From assembly GCA_020438525.1 (NCBI GenBank), contig JAGQUL010000173.1, positions 1-19,194 of the forward strand: a DNA stretch of 19,194 bases, written 5' to 3'. This DNA comes from Thermoleophilia bacterium (lineage in GTDB: Bacteria; Actinomycetota; Thermoleophilia; Gaiellales; SKUG01). How positions within the stretch are numbered: the first letter of the stretch is position 1; every line of letters begins with the position of its first letter. Shown here piece by piece: positions 1 to 7,900 of this stretch. The position numbers and the translations under genes are program-made. The notes beneath the pieces were generated by a model that had not been told where the DNA came from, made no database searches, and worked only from the letters and a program-made list of their open reading frames with translations.

Positions 1-2
1 TC

Positions 3-995
3 AAGATCATGGCGAGCCTCGACATCTCCGAGCGGCGCAAGCCGCAGGACGGCCGCGTCGGTCTGCTCGTCGGCGAGAAGCCGATCGACCTGCGCGTGGC
101 GTCGCTGCCGACCGTGTACGGCGAGAAGAGCGTGCTTCGCGTGCTCGACAAGTCGAACGTCATGCTCGACATGAGCGACCTCGGCTTCCTGCCCAAGCAG
201 CTGGAGAAGCTGCGCTACTGCTACCAGCAGCCCTACGGATGCCTGCTCGTCACCGGCCCGACCGGTTCGGGCAAGTCGACGACGCTCTACGGCGCGCTCA
301 ACGAGGTCAACGACGTCGAGAAGAACATCATCACGGTCGAGGACCCGGTCGAGTACCGCCTCAAGGGCATCAACCAGGTGCAGGTCAACGCCAAGGCGGG
401 CCTGACGTTCGCCGCGGCGCTCAAGTCGATCCTTCGCTGCGACCCCGACATCGTGATGATCGGCGAGATGCGCGACCACGAGACCGCCTCGATCGGCATC
501 GAGGCCGCCCTCACCGGTCACCTCGTGCTCTCTACGCTGCACACCAACACCGCTCCCGGCGCGATCACCCGCCTGACCGAGATGGGCATCGAGCCCTACC
601 TGGTCTCGAGCTCCGTGCTCGGCGTGCTCGCACAGCGCCTTGCTCGGCGCCTGTGCAAGTGCAAGGAGGAGTACACGCCGACCCGCGAGTACCTCGTGGA
701 GATGAAGTTCCCGGACTGGGCGCTCGCCGAGTTCGACGAGCAGCCGTTCAACCTCTGGCGCACGAAGGGCTGCGACACGTGCATGGGCAAGGGCTACAAG
801 GGCCGAATGGGCCTGCATGAAGTGATGCTCATGAGCGAGGAGATCGCCAAGCTTGCGATCGCGCACGCCAGCGCCGAGGAGATCGAGAAGGTCGCGATCG
901 AGCAGGGCATGATCACGCTCTGGAACGACGGCGTCCGCAAGATCATGATGGGGCAGACGACGATGGAGGAGCTCCAGCGCGTCGTGCAGCATTGA
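3..995 (+). CDS. pilB: Type IV pilus assembly (extension) ATPase PilB, C-terminal part, 5' end outside window
   Basis: This is the hexameric GspE/PilB-family ATPase that powers pilus extension at the cytoplasmic face. The frame is open to the left edge, reading K-I before the first visible Met at 9, and the N-terminal domain is missing, so the visible Met is not the start. The Walker A box GPTGSGKS lies at 255-278. It is followed by the Asp box (TVEDPVEYR), a Walker B region (DPDIVMIGEMRD) and the His box (GHLVLSTLHTN). The C-terminal cysteine cluster of PilB/GspE is present but the first pair is spaced CKC (codons at 654 and 660) instead of the usual CxxC, while the second pair is CxxC (771, 780). 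The ending IEQGMITLWNDGVRKIMMGQTT is the typical PilB tail. The downstream neighbours pilT and pilC support PilB over GspE. Family assignment is very secure. Confidence 0.95.
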   Translation, partial: KIMASLDISERRKPQDGRVGLLVGEKPIDLRVASLPTVYGEKSVLRVLDKSNVMLDMSDLGFLPKQLEKLRYCYQQPYGCLLVTGPTGSGKSTTLYGALNEVNDVEKNIITVEDPVEYRLKGINQVQVNAKAGLTFAAALKSILRCDPDIVMIGEMRDHETASIGIEAALTGHLVLSTLHTNTAPGAITRLTEMGIEPYLVSSSVLGVLAQRLARRLCKCKEEYTPTREYLVEMKFPDWALAEFDEQPFNLWRTKGCDTCMGKGYKGRMGLHEVMLMSEEIAKLAIAHASAEEIEKVAIEQGMITLWNDGVRKIMMGQTTMEELQRVVQH

Positions 996-1025
996 CGTTT
1001 GCGCCTCGTCGCGGTTGCTCGTCGT

Positions 1026-1054
1026 CTTCAGTCCCGAGACCGACCGGCCGATGC
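1026..1054 (+). promoter_or_regulatory. Possible sigma-28-type promoter in front of pilT
   Basis: CTTCAG (1026-1031), a 17-nt gap, then CGATGC (1049-1054) inside GGCCGATGC. The spacing equals that of the two better matches upstream of the pilin gene and pilM. The -35-like box is weaker than in those copies (CTTCAGTC against CTCAAGTC). Transcription would start near 1060, about 30 nt before the pilT ATG. This is inferred from pattern and position only. Confidence 0.35.
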
Positions 1055-1089
1055 ACACCTCGAGGATCCGTCCACGACAGGGATAGCCC

Positions 1090-2679
1090 ATGCTCGAGCT
1101 TCGTGACATGTTCACCAAGATGGTGGAGAGCGGCGCGTCCGACCTTCACCTGGTCGTCGATGCGCCGCCGCAGCTGCGTGTTCGCGGCGAGCTGCACACG
1201 ATCGAGGGGTACGACGCGCTCACGCCGGAGGAGACCCGTGAGCTCGTGTTCGGCATCCTCACCAACGAGCAGCGCCAGAAGCTCGAGGTCCAGTGGGAGA
1301 TCGACTTCTCGTACGCCGTGCCGGGCCTGTCCCGCTGGCGAGTGAACGCCTTCTTCCAGCGCGGCGCCGTGGGTGCCGCCTTCCGAATCATTCCCGAGAA
1401 GATCCGCGCGCTGTCGGACCTCAAGGTGCCCGACTCGGTGTACGACCTCTGCGACCTGCCGCGAGGACTGGTGCTCGTGACCGGGCCGACCGGCTCGGGC
1501 AAGTCGACCACGCTCGCCGGCATGATCGACGTGATCAACGAGCAGCGGCATGAGCACATCCTCACCGTCGAGGATCCGATCGAGTTCATCCACCAGCACA
1601 AGAACTGCATCATCAACCAGCGCGAGGTGGGCGCCGACACCGACGGCTTCGCCCGCGCCCTGAAGAGCGCGCTGCGCCAGGACCCGGACGTGATCCTCGT
1701 CGGCGAGATGCGCGACCTGGAGACGATCCAGACCGCGCTGACCGCTGCCGAGACCGGCCACCTCGTGTTCGGCACGCTGCACACCAACAGCGCCGCCAAG
1801 ACCGTCGACCGAATCATCGACGTGTTCCCGCCGCACCAGCAGGCGCAGGTGCGCGTGCAGCTCGCATCGTCGCTGCAGGGCGTGCTCACCCAGACCCTCA
1901 TCCCGACGAAGGACGGTCAGGGTCGCGTCGTGGGCGTCGAGATCATGATCCCGAACGGCGCGATCCGCAACCTGATCCGCGAGGGCAAGATCTTCCAGAT
2001 CCCGTCGGTCATGCAGACCAGCCAGGGCGAGGGCATGCAGACGCTCGACGCGGCACTCGCCACGCTCGTGCGCTCGAACCAGATCACCCGTGAAGAGGCC
2101 CTCAAGCGGTGCCACGAGCCGGAGGAGTTCACCCGCCTGCTCGACAACGGCGGTGGCGCGCCCACGCCCGGCAAGAACCCCTACCAGCGCCCGGAGGTCA
2201 TCCGCCTGCAGCGCAAGCTCGCCCCGGGCATCGCTGCAGCTGCGGCAGCCGCCGAGCCGATGGCTGCTCCCGTGCCTGCGGCGGCACCGGCGCCGGTTCC
2301 CGCCGCGGATGCGGGCGTTCCTGCCGCGCCTGCCATGCCTGCGCAGTCCGAGTACAACCTTCCGCCGACGTTCGATCCTGCCGCCGCCGCGCCGCCGGCC
2401 GCTCCCCCGGCCGCCGCGCCGATGGAGCAGCAGCAGTGGGTCGACCCGGCCGCGCAGGCCCAGCAGCAGTGGGTGGATCCCGCTGCAGCCGCCGCACCAC
2501 CGATGGAGTTTGCGCCGCCACCCGCCGCCGGGATGGCACCACCCGCTGCCCCCGCTGCTCCGCCGCAGCCGGGCCAGATGCCCGAGCTGCCAGGCGCCGC
2601 AGCGCCGCAGCAGGCGCAGCAGTGGCCGGTCGATCCCGCAACGGGCCAGCCGTGGACGCCTCCGGGTGAGGTTGCCTGA
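1090..2679 (+). CDS. pilT: Twitching motility (retraction) ATPase PilT with long Pro/Ala-rich C-terminal tail
   Basis: PilT drives pilus retraction by disassembling pilin into the membrane. The start at ATG 1090 is preceded by AGGGA (1079-1083) at 6 nt. Residues 1-~355 match the family: GASDLHL near the N terminus, Walker A GPTGSGKS (residues 132-139), Asp box TVEDPIEF, Walker B DPDVILVGEMRD, His box GHLVFGTLHTN, and the AIRNLIRE motif that separates PilT from PilB. Typical PilT proteins end near residue 350-370; this one continues to 529. The extra ~160 residues are Ala/Pro/Gln-rich, predicted disordered, and hold three related units (QQWVDPA twice, then QQWPVDPATGQPW close to the end). The stop overlaps the pilC start by 1 nt (TGATG), so the two are probably translationally coupled. 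The core call is secure; the function of the tail is unknown. Confidence 0.96.
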   Translation: MLELRDMFTKMVESGASDLHLVVDAPPQLRVRGELHTIEGYDALTPEETRELVFGILTNEQRQKLEVQWEIDFSYAVPGLSRWRVNAFFQRGAVGAAFRIIPEKIRALSDLKVPDSVYDLCDLPRGLVLVTGPTGSGKSTTLAGMIDVINEQRHEHILTVEDPIEFIHQHKNCIINQREVGADTDGFARALKSALRQDPDVILVGEMRDLETIQTALTAAETGHLVFGTLHTNSAAKTVDRIIDVFPPHQQAQVRVQLASSLQGVLTQTLIPTKDGQGRVVGVEIMIPNGAIRNLIREGKIFQIPSVMQTSQGEGMQTLDAALATLVRSNQITREEALKRCHEPEEFTRLLDNGGGAPTPGKNPYQRPEVIRLQRKLAPGIAAAAAAAEPMAAPVPAAAPAPVPAADAGVPAAPAMPAQSEYNLPPTFDPAAAAPPAAPPAAAPMEQQQWVDPAAQAQQQWVDPAAAAAPPMEFAPPPAAGMAPPAAPAAPPQPGQMPELPGAAAPQQAQQWPVDPATGQPWTPPGEVA

Positions 2680-3902
2680 TGGGTGAGTTCGCGTATCAGG
2701 CGATCGACGCGACCGGCAAGAAGTCGCAGGGATACGTCGACGCCCCGGACCAGGTCACCGCGACCCGCCAGCTGCGCCAGCGCGGACTGACCGTCGTGAA
2801 GCTCAAGGAGGGCGGCAAGGTCTCCAAGGGCGACATGGACATCAGGATCCCCGGTCTTGGTGGTGGCGTGAAGGCGAAGGACCTGACGCTCTTCTCGCGC
2901 CAGTTCGCGACGATGATCGGCTCGGGCCTCACGATCCTTCGTTCGCTGATGATCCTCGAGGAGCAGGTCCAGTCGAAGAACCTCAAGAAGATCATCGCCG
3001 AGATCGCCTCCGACATCGAGGGCGGTCGCTCCCTGTCGGAGTCGATGGAGAAGCACCCGAAGGCGTTCGACCGCCTGTTCGTCTCGATGGTCCGCGCGGG
3101 TGAGGTCGGCGGCGTGCTCGAGATGACGCTGCAGCGGGTCGCGTCGTCGCTCGAGGCGCGCGAGGCGCTCAAGCGGAAGGTCAAGAGCGCGATGACCTAC
3201 CCGACCGTCGTGCTCATCTTCGCGATCCTCGCTGCGATCGGCATGGTGCTGTTCCTGGTGCCGATCTTCGCGAAGATGTACGCCGACCTCGACAGCGAGC
3301 TGCCGAAGATCACGCAGATCCTCGTCGACGCATCCGCGGCCGGCAAGAGCAAGCCCTACCTGATTCCGATCCCGATCCTCACGCCGATCTTCGCGTTCAA
3401 GTTCTGGGTCGGCCGCGAGTCCGGTCGACGCCAGTGGGACCGCATCAAGCTGCGCCTGCCGATGCGCATCGGTCCGATCGTGCAGAAGGTCGCACTCGCC
3501 CGCTTCTCGCGGACGATGTCGTCGCTGATCGCGTCCGGCGTTCCGATGATGCAGGCGGTGAAGGTGACCGGCGACACGTCCGGCAACTCGGTGATCGAGG
3601 ACGCGATGGACGACATCATCAAGTCGATCGAGGAAGGCCGAACGTTCAGCGAGCCGCTGCGTCGCCACCCGATCTTCCCGTCGATGGTCATCCAGATGGC
3701 CGCGATCGGCGAGGAGACCGGCCAGATGGACTCGATGCTCGAGAAGGTCGCCGAGTTCTACGAGGACGAGGTCGACGCCGCGATCAAGTCGCTCACCTCG
3801 ATCGTCGAGCCGATCATGATGATCTTCGTCGGCGGCGTCGTCGGCTTCATCATCATCGCCCTCTACATGCCGATGTTCGCGCTGTTTGACAAGATCAAGT
3901 AG
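2679..3902 (+). CDS. pilC: Type IV pilus inner-membrane platform protein PilC
   Basis: PilC/GspF polytopic membrane protein that couples the PilB and PilT motors to the growing pilin base. At 407 aa it has the usual length. It carries the N-terminal FAYQAIDATGKKSQG segment and two tandem GspF domains (about residues 70-195 and 270-400). The domains show the recurring patterns FSRQFATMIGSGLTILRSL and FSRTMSSLIASGVPMMQAV, plus an AGEVGG / IGEETG turn in each half. Hydrophobic segments lie near residues 170-200, 225-245 and 370-400. The ATG at 2679 overlaps the pilT stop (TGATG). The last codons (aagatcaag) form the beginning of a repeated segment that recurs 86 bp downstream. Confidence 0.95.
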   Translation: MGEFAYQAIDATGKKSQGYVDAPDQVTATRQLRQRGLTVVKLKEGGKVSKGDMDIRIPGLGGGVKAKDLTLFSRQFATMIGSGLTILRSLMILEEQVQSKNLKKIIAEIASDIEGGRSLSESMEKHPKAFDRLFVSMVRAGEVGGVLEMTLQRVASSLEAREALKRKVKSAMTYPTVVLIFAILAAIGMVLFLVPIFAKMYADLDSELPKITQILVDASAAGKSKPYLIPIPILTPIFAFKFWVGRESGRRQWDRIKLRLPMRIGPIVQKVALARFSRTMSSLIASGVPMMQAVKVTGDTSGNSVIEDAMDDIIKSIEEGRTFSEPLRRHPIFPSMVIQMAAIGEETGQMDSMLEKVAEFYEDEVDAAIKSLTSIVEPIMMIFVGGVVGFIIIALYMPMFALFDKIK

Positions 3903-4021
3903 TGAGAGTCGTGGCGAGCTTGCTCGCCATGACCGAACGGATTGATTGTTGGGGGCCGAGCGGAGCGAGGACCCCCAAGATCAAGTGACAAGAGTCGTGG
4001 CGAGCCTGCTCGCCATGACCG
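3891..4021. repeat. Two direct repeat copies (45 bp, 86-bp period) with REP-like hairpins, starting in the 3' end of pilC
   Basis: Copy 1 (3891-3935) and copy 2 (3977-4021) match at 40 of 45 positions. Copy 1 begins inside the last codons of pilC. Each copy contains a perfect 8-bp inverted repeat with a 2-nt loop: TGGCGAGC-TT-GCTCGCCA (3912-3929) and TGGCGAGC-CT-GCTCGCCA (3998-4015). Between them, TTGGGGG/CCCCCAA (3949-3955 with 3972-3978) can pair around CCGAGCGGAGCGAGGA. The layout resembles clustered REP/BIME-type intergenic palindromes. It may act as a terminator, an mRNA 3'-end stabiliser, or a structure separating pilC from pilin expression. Confidence 0.7.
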
Positions 4022-4030
4022 CATTCACGC

Positions 4031-4058
4031 CGACGGCCGCCCTTCGAGGCGGCCGTCG
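4031..4058 (+). terminator. Hairpin between pilC and the pilin gene, likely terminator
   Basis: A perfect 11-bp stem, CGACGGCCGCC paired with GGCGGCCGTCG, encloses a 6-nt loop (CTTCGA). There is no long T tract, as is common in GC-rich genomes. It sits after the repeat block and before the putative pilin promoter at 4101, so it would end or attenuate read-through from pilB-pilT-pilC into the pilin gene. Confidence 0.65.
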
Positions 4059-4100
4059 TCGTGTCGCGAGGTCGAACGTCGATCGATTGCAGGATCTGCC

Positions 4101-4129
4101 CTCAAGTCGGTGTCGGTCGATGCCGATAC
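4101..4129 (+). promoter_or_regulatory. Putative sigma-28-type promoter of the pilin gene
   Basis: CTCAAGTC at 4101-4108 and GCCGATAC at 4122-4129, with 17 nt between CTCAAG and CGAT. The sigma-28 family (FliA, SigD, WhiG) is known to recognise TAAA(G)-N15/16-GCCGATAA. Here TCAA to GCCGAT is 16 nt and the -10-like box matches 7 of 8 positions. The same two boxes with the same gap recur before pilM. The start of transcription would be near 4136, giving a leader of about 50 nt. Prediction only. Confidence 0.5.
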
Positions 4130-4170
4130 CTGCCCGGACCAACGTCATGCCCTGCAGTCCACAAATTCCC

Positions 4171-4177
4171 AGGAAGG
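4171..4177 (+). promoter_or_regulatory. Ribosome binding site that fixes the pilin start
   Basis: AGGAAGG ends 7 nt before ATG 4185. This selects that Met over the in-frame upstream codons, which cross the hairpin region, and over the second Met at 4197. It is one of the stronger Shine-Dalgarno sites in the window, as expected for an abundant protein. Confidence 0.8.
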
Positions 4178-4184
4178 TATCTCC

Positions 4185-4709
4185 ATGCTTGCAGACATGC
4201 GAGAGCGGGCCCGCTCCGAAGGCGGCTTCACGCTCATCGAACTCCTCGTCGTGATGATCATCATCTCGATCCTCATGGCCGTCGCCGTGCCGACGTTCCT
4301 CGCCCAGAAGAACAACGCACAGAAGACGAAGGCCACGGCGAACATCAAGCAGATCGTGAACGCCGTCGAGGCGTGTGCGTCGACCAATACCGACGGCACG
4401 TACACCGGCTGCACCGACTCGGCTGCCCTGACCACGTTCGAGAAGGGCCTCAAGTCGATCAAGTTCGGCGCAGCGCCGGCGGTCGGCACCTACTCGATCA
4501 CCCCGAACGGCACCCAGGGCTACTCGGTGCAGACGGCGATCCAGGACGGCAACAAGACGGTGTACTTCGCCGAGAACCACCTCGAGGACGGCAACCTCGC
4601 GAAGGTCTGTGGCGGCGCCGCGATCGCCTCGACCGCGACCACGGGCGCCGCGGTGGCCGATTCGCGCACCTGCCCGCCGGGTGGCGCGAACGCCGGCAAG
4701 TGGGGTTGA
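4185..4709 (+). CDS. pilA: Type IVa major pilin (prepilin with GFTLIEL cleavage site)
   Basis: The structural pilus subunit is made as a 174-aa prepilin, processed by PilD and assembled through its hydrophobic helix. The leader is 14 residues, charged, and ends SEGG; cleavage after G14 leaves N-terminal Phe with the canonical Glu at mature position 5 (FTLIEL) and Pro at mature position 22. One membrane helix covers residues 15-38. The globular part has four cysteines (64, 76, 142, 163), consistent with two disulfides, and a typical alpha-beta loop of the Gram-positive pilin kind. It is a single pilin gene with its own leader, a strong RBS and a strong terminator immediately after, which fits a highly expressed monocistronic unit. 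Assignment as the major pilin rather than a minor pilin is inferred from this setting. Confidence 0.92.
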   Translation: MLADMRERARSEGGFTLIELLVVMIIISILMAVAVPTFLAQKNNAQKTKATANIKQIVNAVEACASTNTDGTYTGCTDSAALTTFEKGLKSIKFGAAPAVGTYSITPNGTQGYSVQTAIQDGNKTVYFAENHLEDGNLAKVCGGAAIASTATTGAAVADSRTCPPGGANAGKWG

Positions 4710-4740
4710 TCGGTCAGCTGGCCGAACACACCACGCAGGT

Positions 4741-4781
4741 ACGACGAGAGGGGGTCGCTTCGGCGGCCCCCTCCGTCGTTT
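4741..4781 (+). terminator. Strong UUCG-tetraloop terminator after the pilin gene
   Basis: ACGACG(A)GAGGGGGTCGC pairs with GCGGCCCCCTCCGTCGT around a TTCG loop, giving a long stem with one bulged A and a G-T wobble, and is followed by TTTCG. It starts 31 bp after the pilin stop and should isolate the pilin transcript from the next gene. The rest of the 4710-4932 gap holds a weaker hairpin (4842-4863) and a possible but off-spacing promoter (4831-4858). Confidence 0.85.
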
Positions 4782-4932
4782 CGACGCAGGCGCGTACCTC
4801 TTGCAAATTGCCGCGTCTGTTCGATCTCCTATCAAGGTCTGCCCCCGTTCTGACCGATGGGGGACGAGTACGACGTTTTGCACCCGCGCCCATGCGCGCC
4901 CACGACAGCGAACACACAGGACACGGCAGCTG

Positions 4933-7900
4933 ATGCGACCGACACTCCGACGCACACTCTCCAGGCTCACGCCAGCCGCGATCATCGTGGTGGCAAGCGC
5001 CCTCGCGCTCGCCGCGGCATCGCCCGCAGCGATCACGCTGTATGAGGGGAGCTACTCGACCGACATGTCGACGAGCACGCCAGGTGGACTCGCGCCCGCG
5101 AGCGGAACCTCGCTCGCCTACCCCGACCAGGACATCGCCCTGTCCTGGGATCCGGTTCCCGGTGCGAAGAGCTACGAGCTTCAGGTCGCGCGACAGGACA
5201 GCACGAGCGCCGACTGCAACGCCGACTCCGCCTTCCAGCAGTCGAACATCGTGCTCACGACGAGGATCGACGACCACACCGAGTGGGTTCCGTCGATGAG
5301 CAGCGCCGAGGACGGCAAGGACCTGTGGACCGGGACGTACTGCTGGCGCGTGCGCACGGTCGGCAAGGGCTACGGCGAGTGGAGCACATCGAACCGGTTC
5401 ACGCGCACGTGGACGTCGACCGTATCGGGCCTCAAGTTCTACAACGACCACGACGGGCCGATTCCGCGAACGAGCGCCAGCTCCGATTACGCGTCCGGAG
5501 ACTCGATCACCCGAAACGCCGGATACGTGACCTGGGATGCGTTGTCGGGGGCCGCGGAGTACGAGATCGAGGTGAGCCCGAGTCGCTACTTCGCCGCAAG
5601 CTCCACGATCGTGAGCCGTAGCGGCATCCGTGGCACGCGTGTCGTGCTGCTGCACCTTCCCGACGACACGTACTACTGGCGCGTCCGCGCGATCGCGCCG
5701 AACGGGACCAAGGGGAACTGGACGACCGGCACCAATGCGTTCACCGTGCGCTGGCTCAAGGATGACTGGAGCTCCGACGCAAATACCTATCCGGCCGACT
5801 CGTCCGTCCAGTCCGAGGTCCGGATCGGCTGGACGCCGATGCCGGGAGCGAGCTACTACCAGTATCAGGTCGGTACCGACTCGGGCTGCTTCTACAACCC
5901 GGACTACCCGCAGTTCGCTCCGGCCCCGTACGGCTCGTGGGTCGGGCTCGCCAAGGACGAAGCGACGGGCATGACCCGTGACCCGCATCCTTCGCAGTGT
6001 CGTCTCACCGACCTGGATGCCAAGACCATCAACAACTGGGTGACGTTCAACGGCATCTTCAGCGACACCGTCATCGGCAACATCAACACGCGATGCTACG
6101 TCGACGGCGAGCTCAACTGCGAGCCCGCCGGCATGCCGTACAACTACGTCCAGGACTTCGGTGCGGCGTACCACGTCGCGGGCGAGTCCGGGACCGGCAA
6201 CTACTACCTGACCGGCGACGGCCAGTACAGCGAGGCATACGACATCTACTGGCGCGCGCGTCCCGTGTTCGCGGTCTCGCAGGATCACGAGACCGGCTGG
6301 ACGATCGGATCCGGCACCTACAAGGCGTACGGATCATGGACGAAGTACACCGGCGGAGGGTCGAATCGCCAGCATCGATTCTCGCTCGATCCGACCACGA
6401 CGCCGTATTCCTCGACCGACACTCGCTGCCCCGGCGCATTCAACCCGGCTGGCGGCTGCCTCGAGCACATCGGCTCGACGATGGACGCGACCGAAAGCCC
6501 CACCGAGACGGCCGACCGGAGCATGCAGTTCCCGGCGCTGACGTGGAAGCCGTTCTCCGGTGCGTCCTGCTACATCGTCGAGGCGGCTCGAGACCCGCTC
6601 TTCAACAACGTCGCGTTCACGGACATGGTCGGTTGGGGCAACCAGCAGAGCTACGCCAAGCCGGATTCGCTTCCCGACAACATCGAGGACACCGGCTACT
6701 GGTGGCGCGTCGTTCCCGGGCAGATCGACCCCGACGACTCGAAGCGATGCATGCAGATCTACAGCCCCGATTCCGGTGGCATCCCCACCTGGTATGCCAG
6801 CGCGCAGGGCATCGGCGGACCGAGCTACTCGGACGACGCCGTTCGACAGACGTTCACCAAGGAGTCGTCGCTCCAGGTCGTCGTCGAGCCGAACTTCGAG
6901 GGTGCCAGCCCGCTGCTTCGGTGGACCAACTCCGGCGCGTCGTCCACCGACTACGATGCGTGGTCGATGGGCATCGCGGGTGCCGCCTACTACGATGTCG
7001 AGCTTGCACGTGATCCGTCGTTCTCGGGTGAGGGCGTCATCCCGCTCAAGACCACGATCCCGCGCATCGTGCCGTTCGAGCCGGGCGACGAGACGGGCAG
7101 CGTCAAGAACCTGCCCGATGGCCTCTGGTACTACCGCATCCGTGGCGTGGACGAGAACGGCGTGACCGGTGCATGGAGCGCGACCGGAACGTTCAACAAG
7201 CTGATCGCAGCTCCGGTCCCGCGTGGCGCCAACGGCGGCAGCGGCCCCGGCGTCGCCGTGAGCTGGTACCCCGTCGAGGGCGCGTCGTCCTACGAGGTGC
7301 AGGTGTCCGACAACTCGGGCTTCGAGACGGGGGCATCGACGCTGTCGACGCTGCAGACCTCGGTCGAGATCCCGAGCGCGCCGGAAGGCCGCCGCTACTG
7401 GCGGGTCCGCGCGATCATCGGTGGCGTGGCCGGTCAGTGGAGCGAGCAGCTGCGCTACGTCGACATCGTTCCCGAGACCACGATCCGCTACGGCCTCAAC
7501 CGCAGCAAGACCCTCGCGAAGGGCAAGGTCCAGATCACCGGCGAGCTCAAGGTGGACGGAGCGACCCGCAACGGCGAACGCCTGCGACTGCAGCGCAAGA
7601 CCGGTGGGTGCGACAACGACAGCGGCTCCTACGTCGACTCGTCGGTCGCCGTGACGGGCGACACCGCCGACGACGGCATGGTCAACATCCCGGCCCGAGT
7701 GCTGCAGAACACGTGCTTCCGCTTCGCCTGGTCGGGCAGCGGCAAGGTCCGCTACAGCTCGCCGATCGAGACCAAGGTCGTGCCGTGGGTCAAGGCCTAC
7801 AAGAACCGCAAGGTCGTTCGTCGCGGTCGCGCGTACTGCGTCACGGTCCGCTCGAACGTCGCGGTGAACGGTCGAATGCGCCTGCAGTATCGCGTCGGCA

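Noticed and set aside
3942..4184. In-frame upstream extension of the pilin
   Set aside because: It crosses the repeat and hairpin spacer, would bury the prepilin leader, and a strong Shine-Dalgarno supports ATG 4185.
4831..4860. ATCAAG...CCGATGG before the large Fn3 gene as a fourth sigma-28-type promoter
   Set aside because: The gap is 18 rather than 17 nt and both boxes are weaker. The segment also folds as a CCCCCGTT/GATGGGGG hairpin (4842-4863), so the match may be chance.
4609..4932. In-frame upstream extension of the large Fn3-like protein
   Set aside because: It would overlap the pilin gene and run through the terminator, and it would bury the clear signal peptide that starts at 4933.
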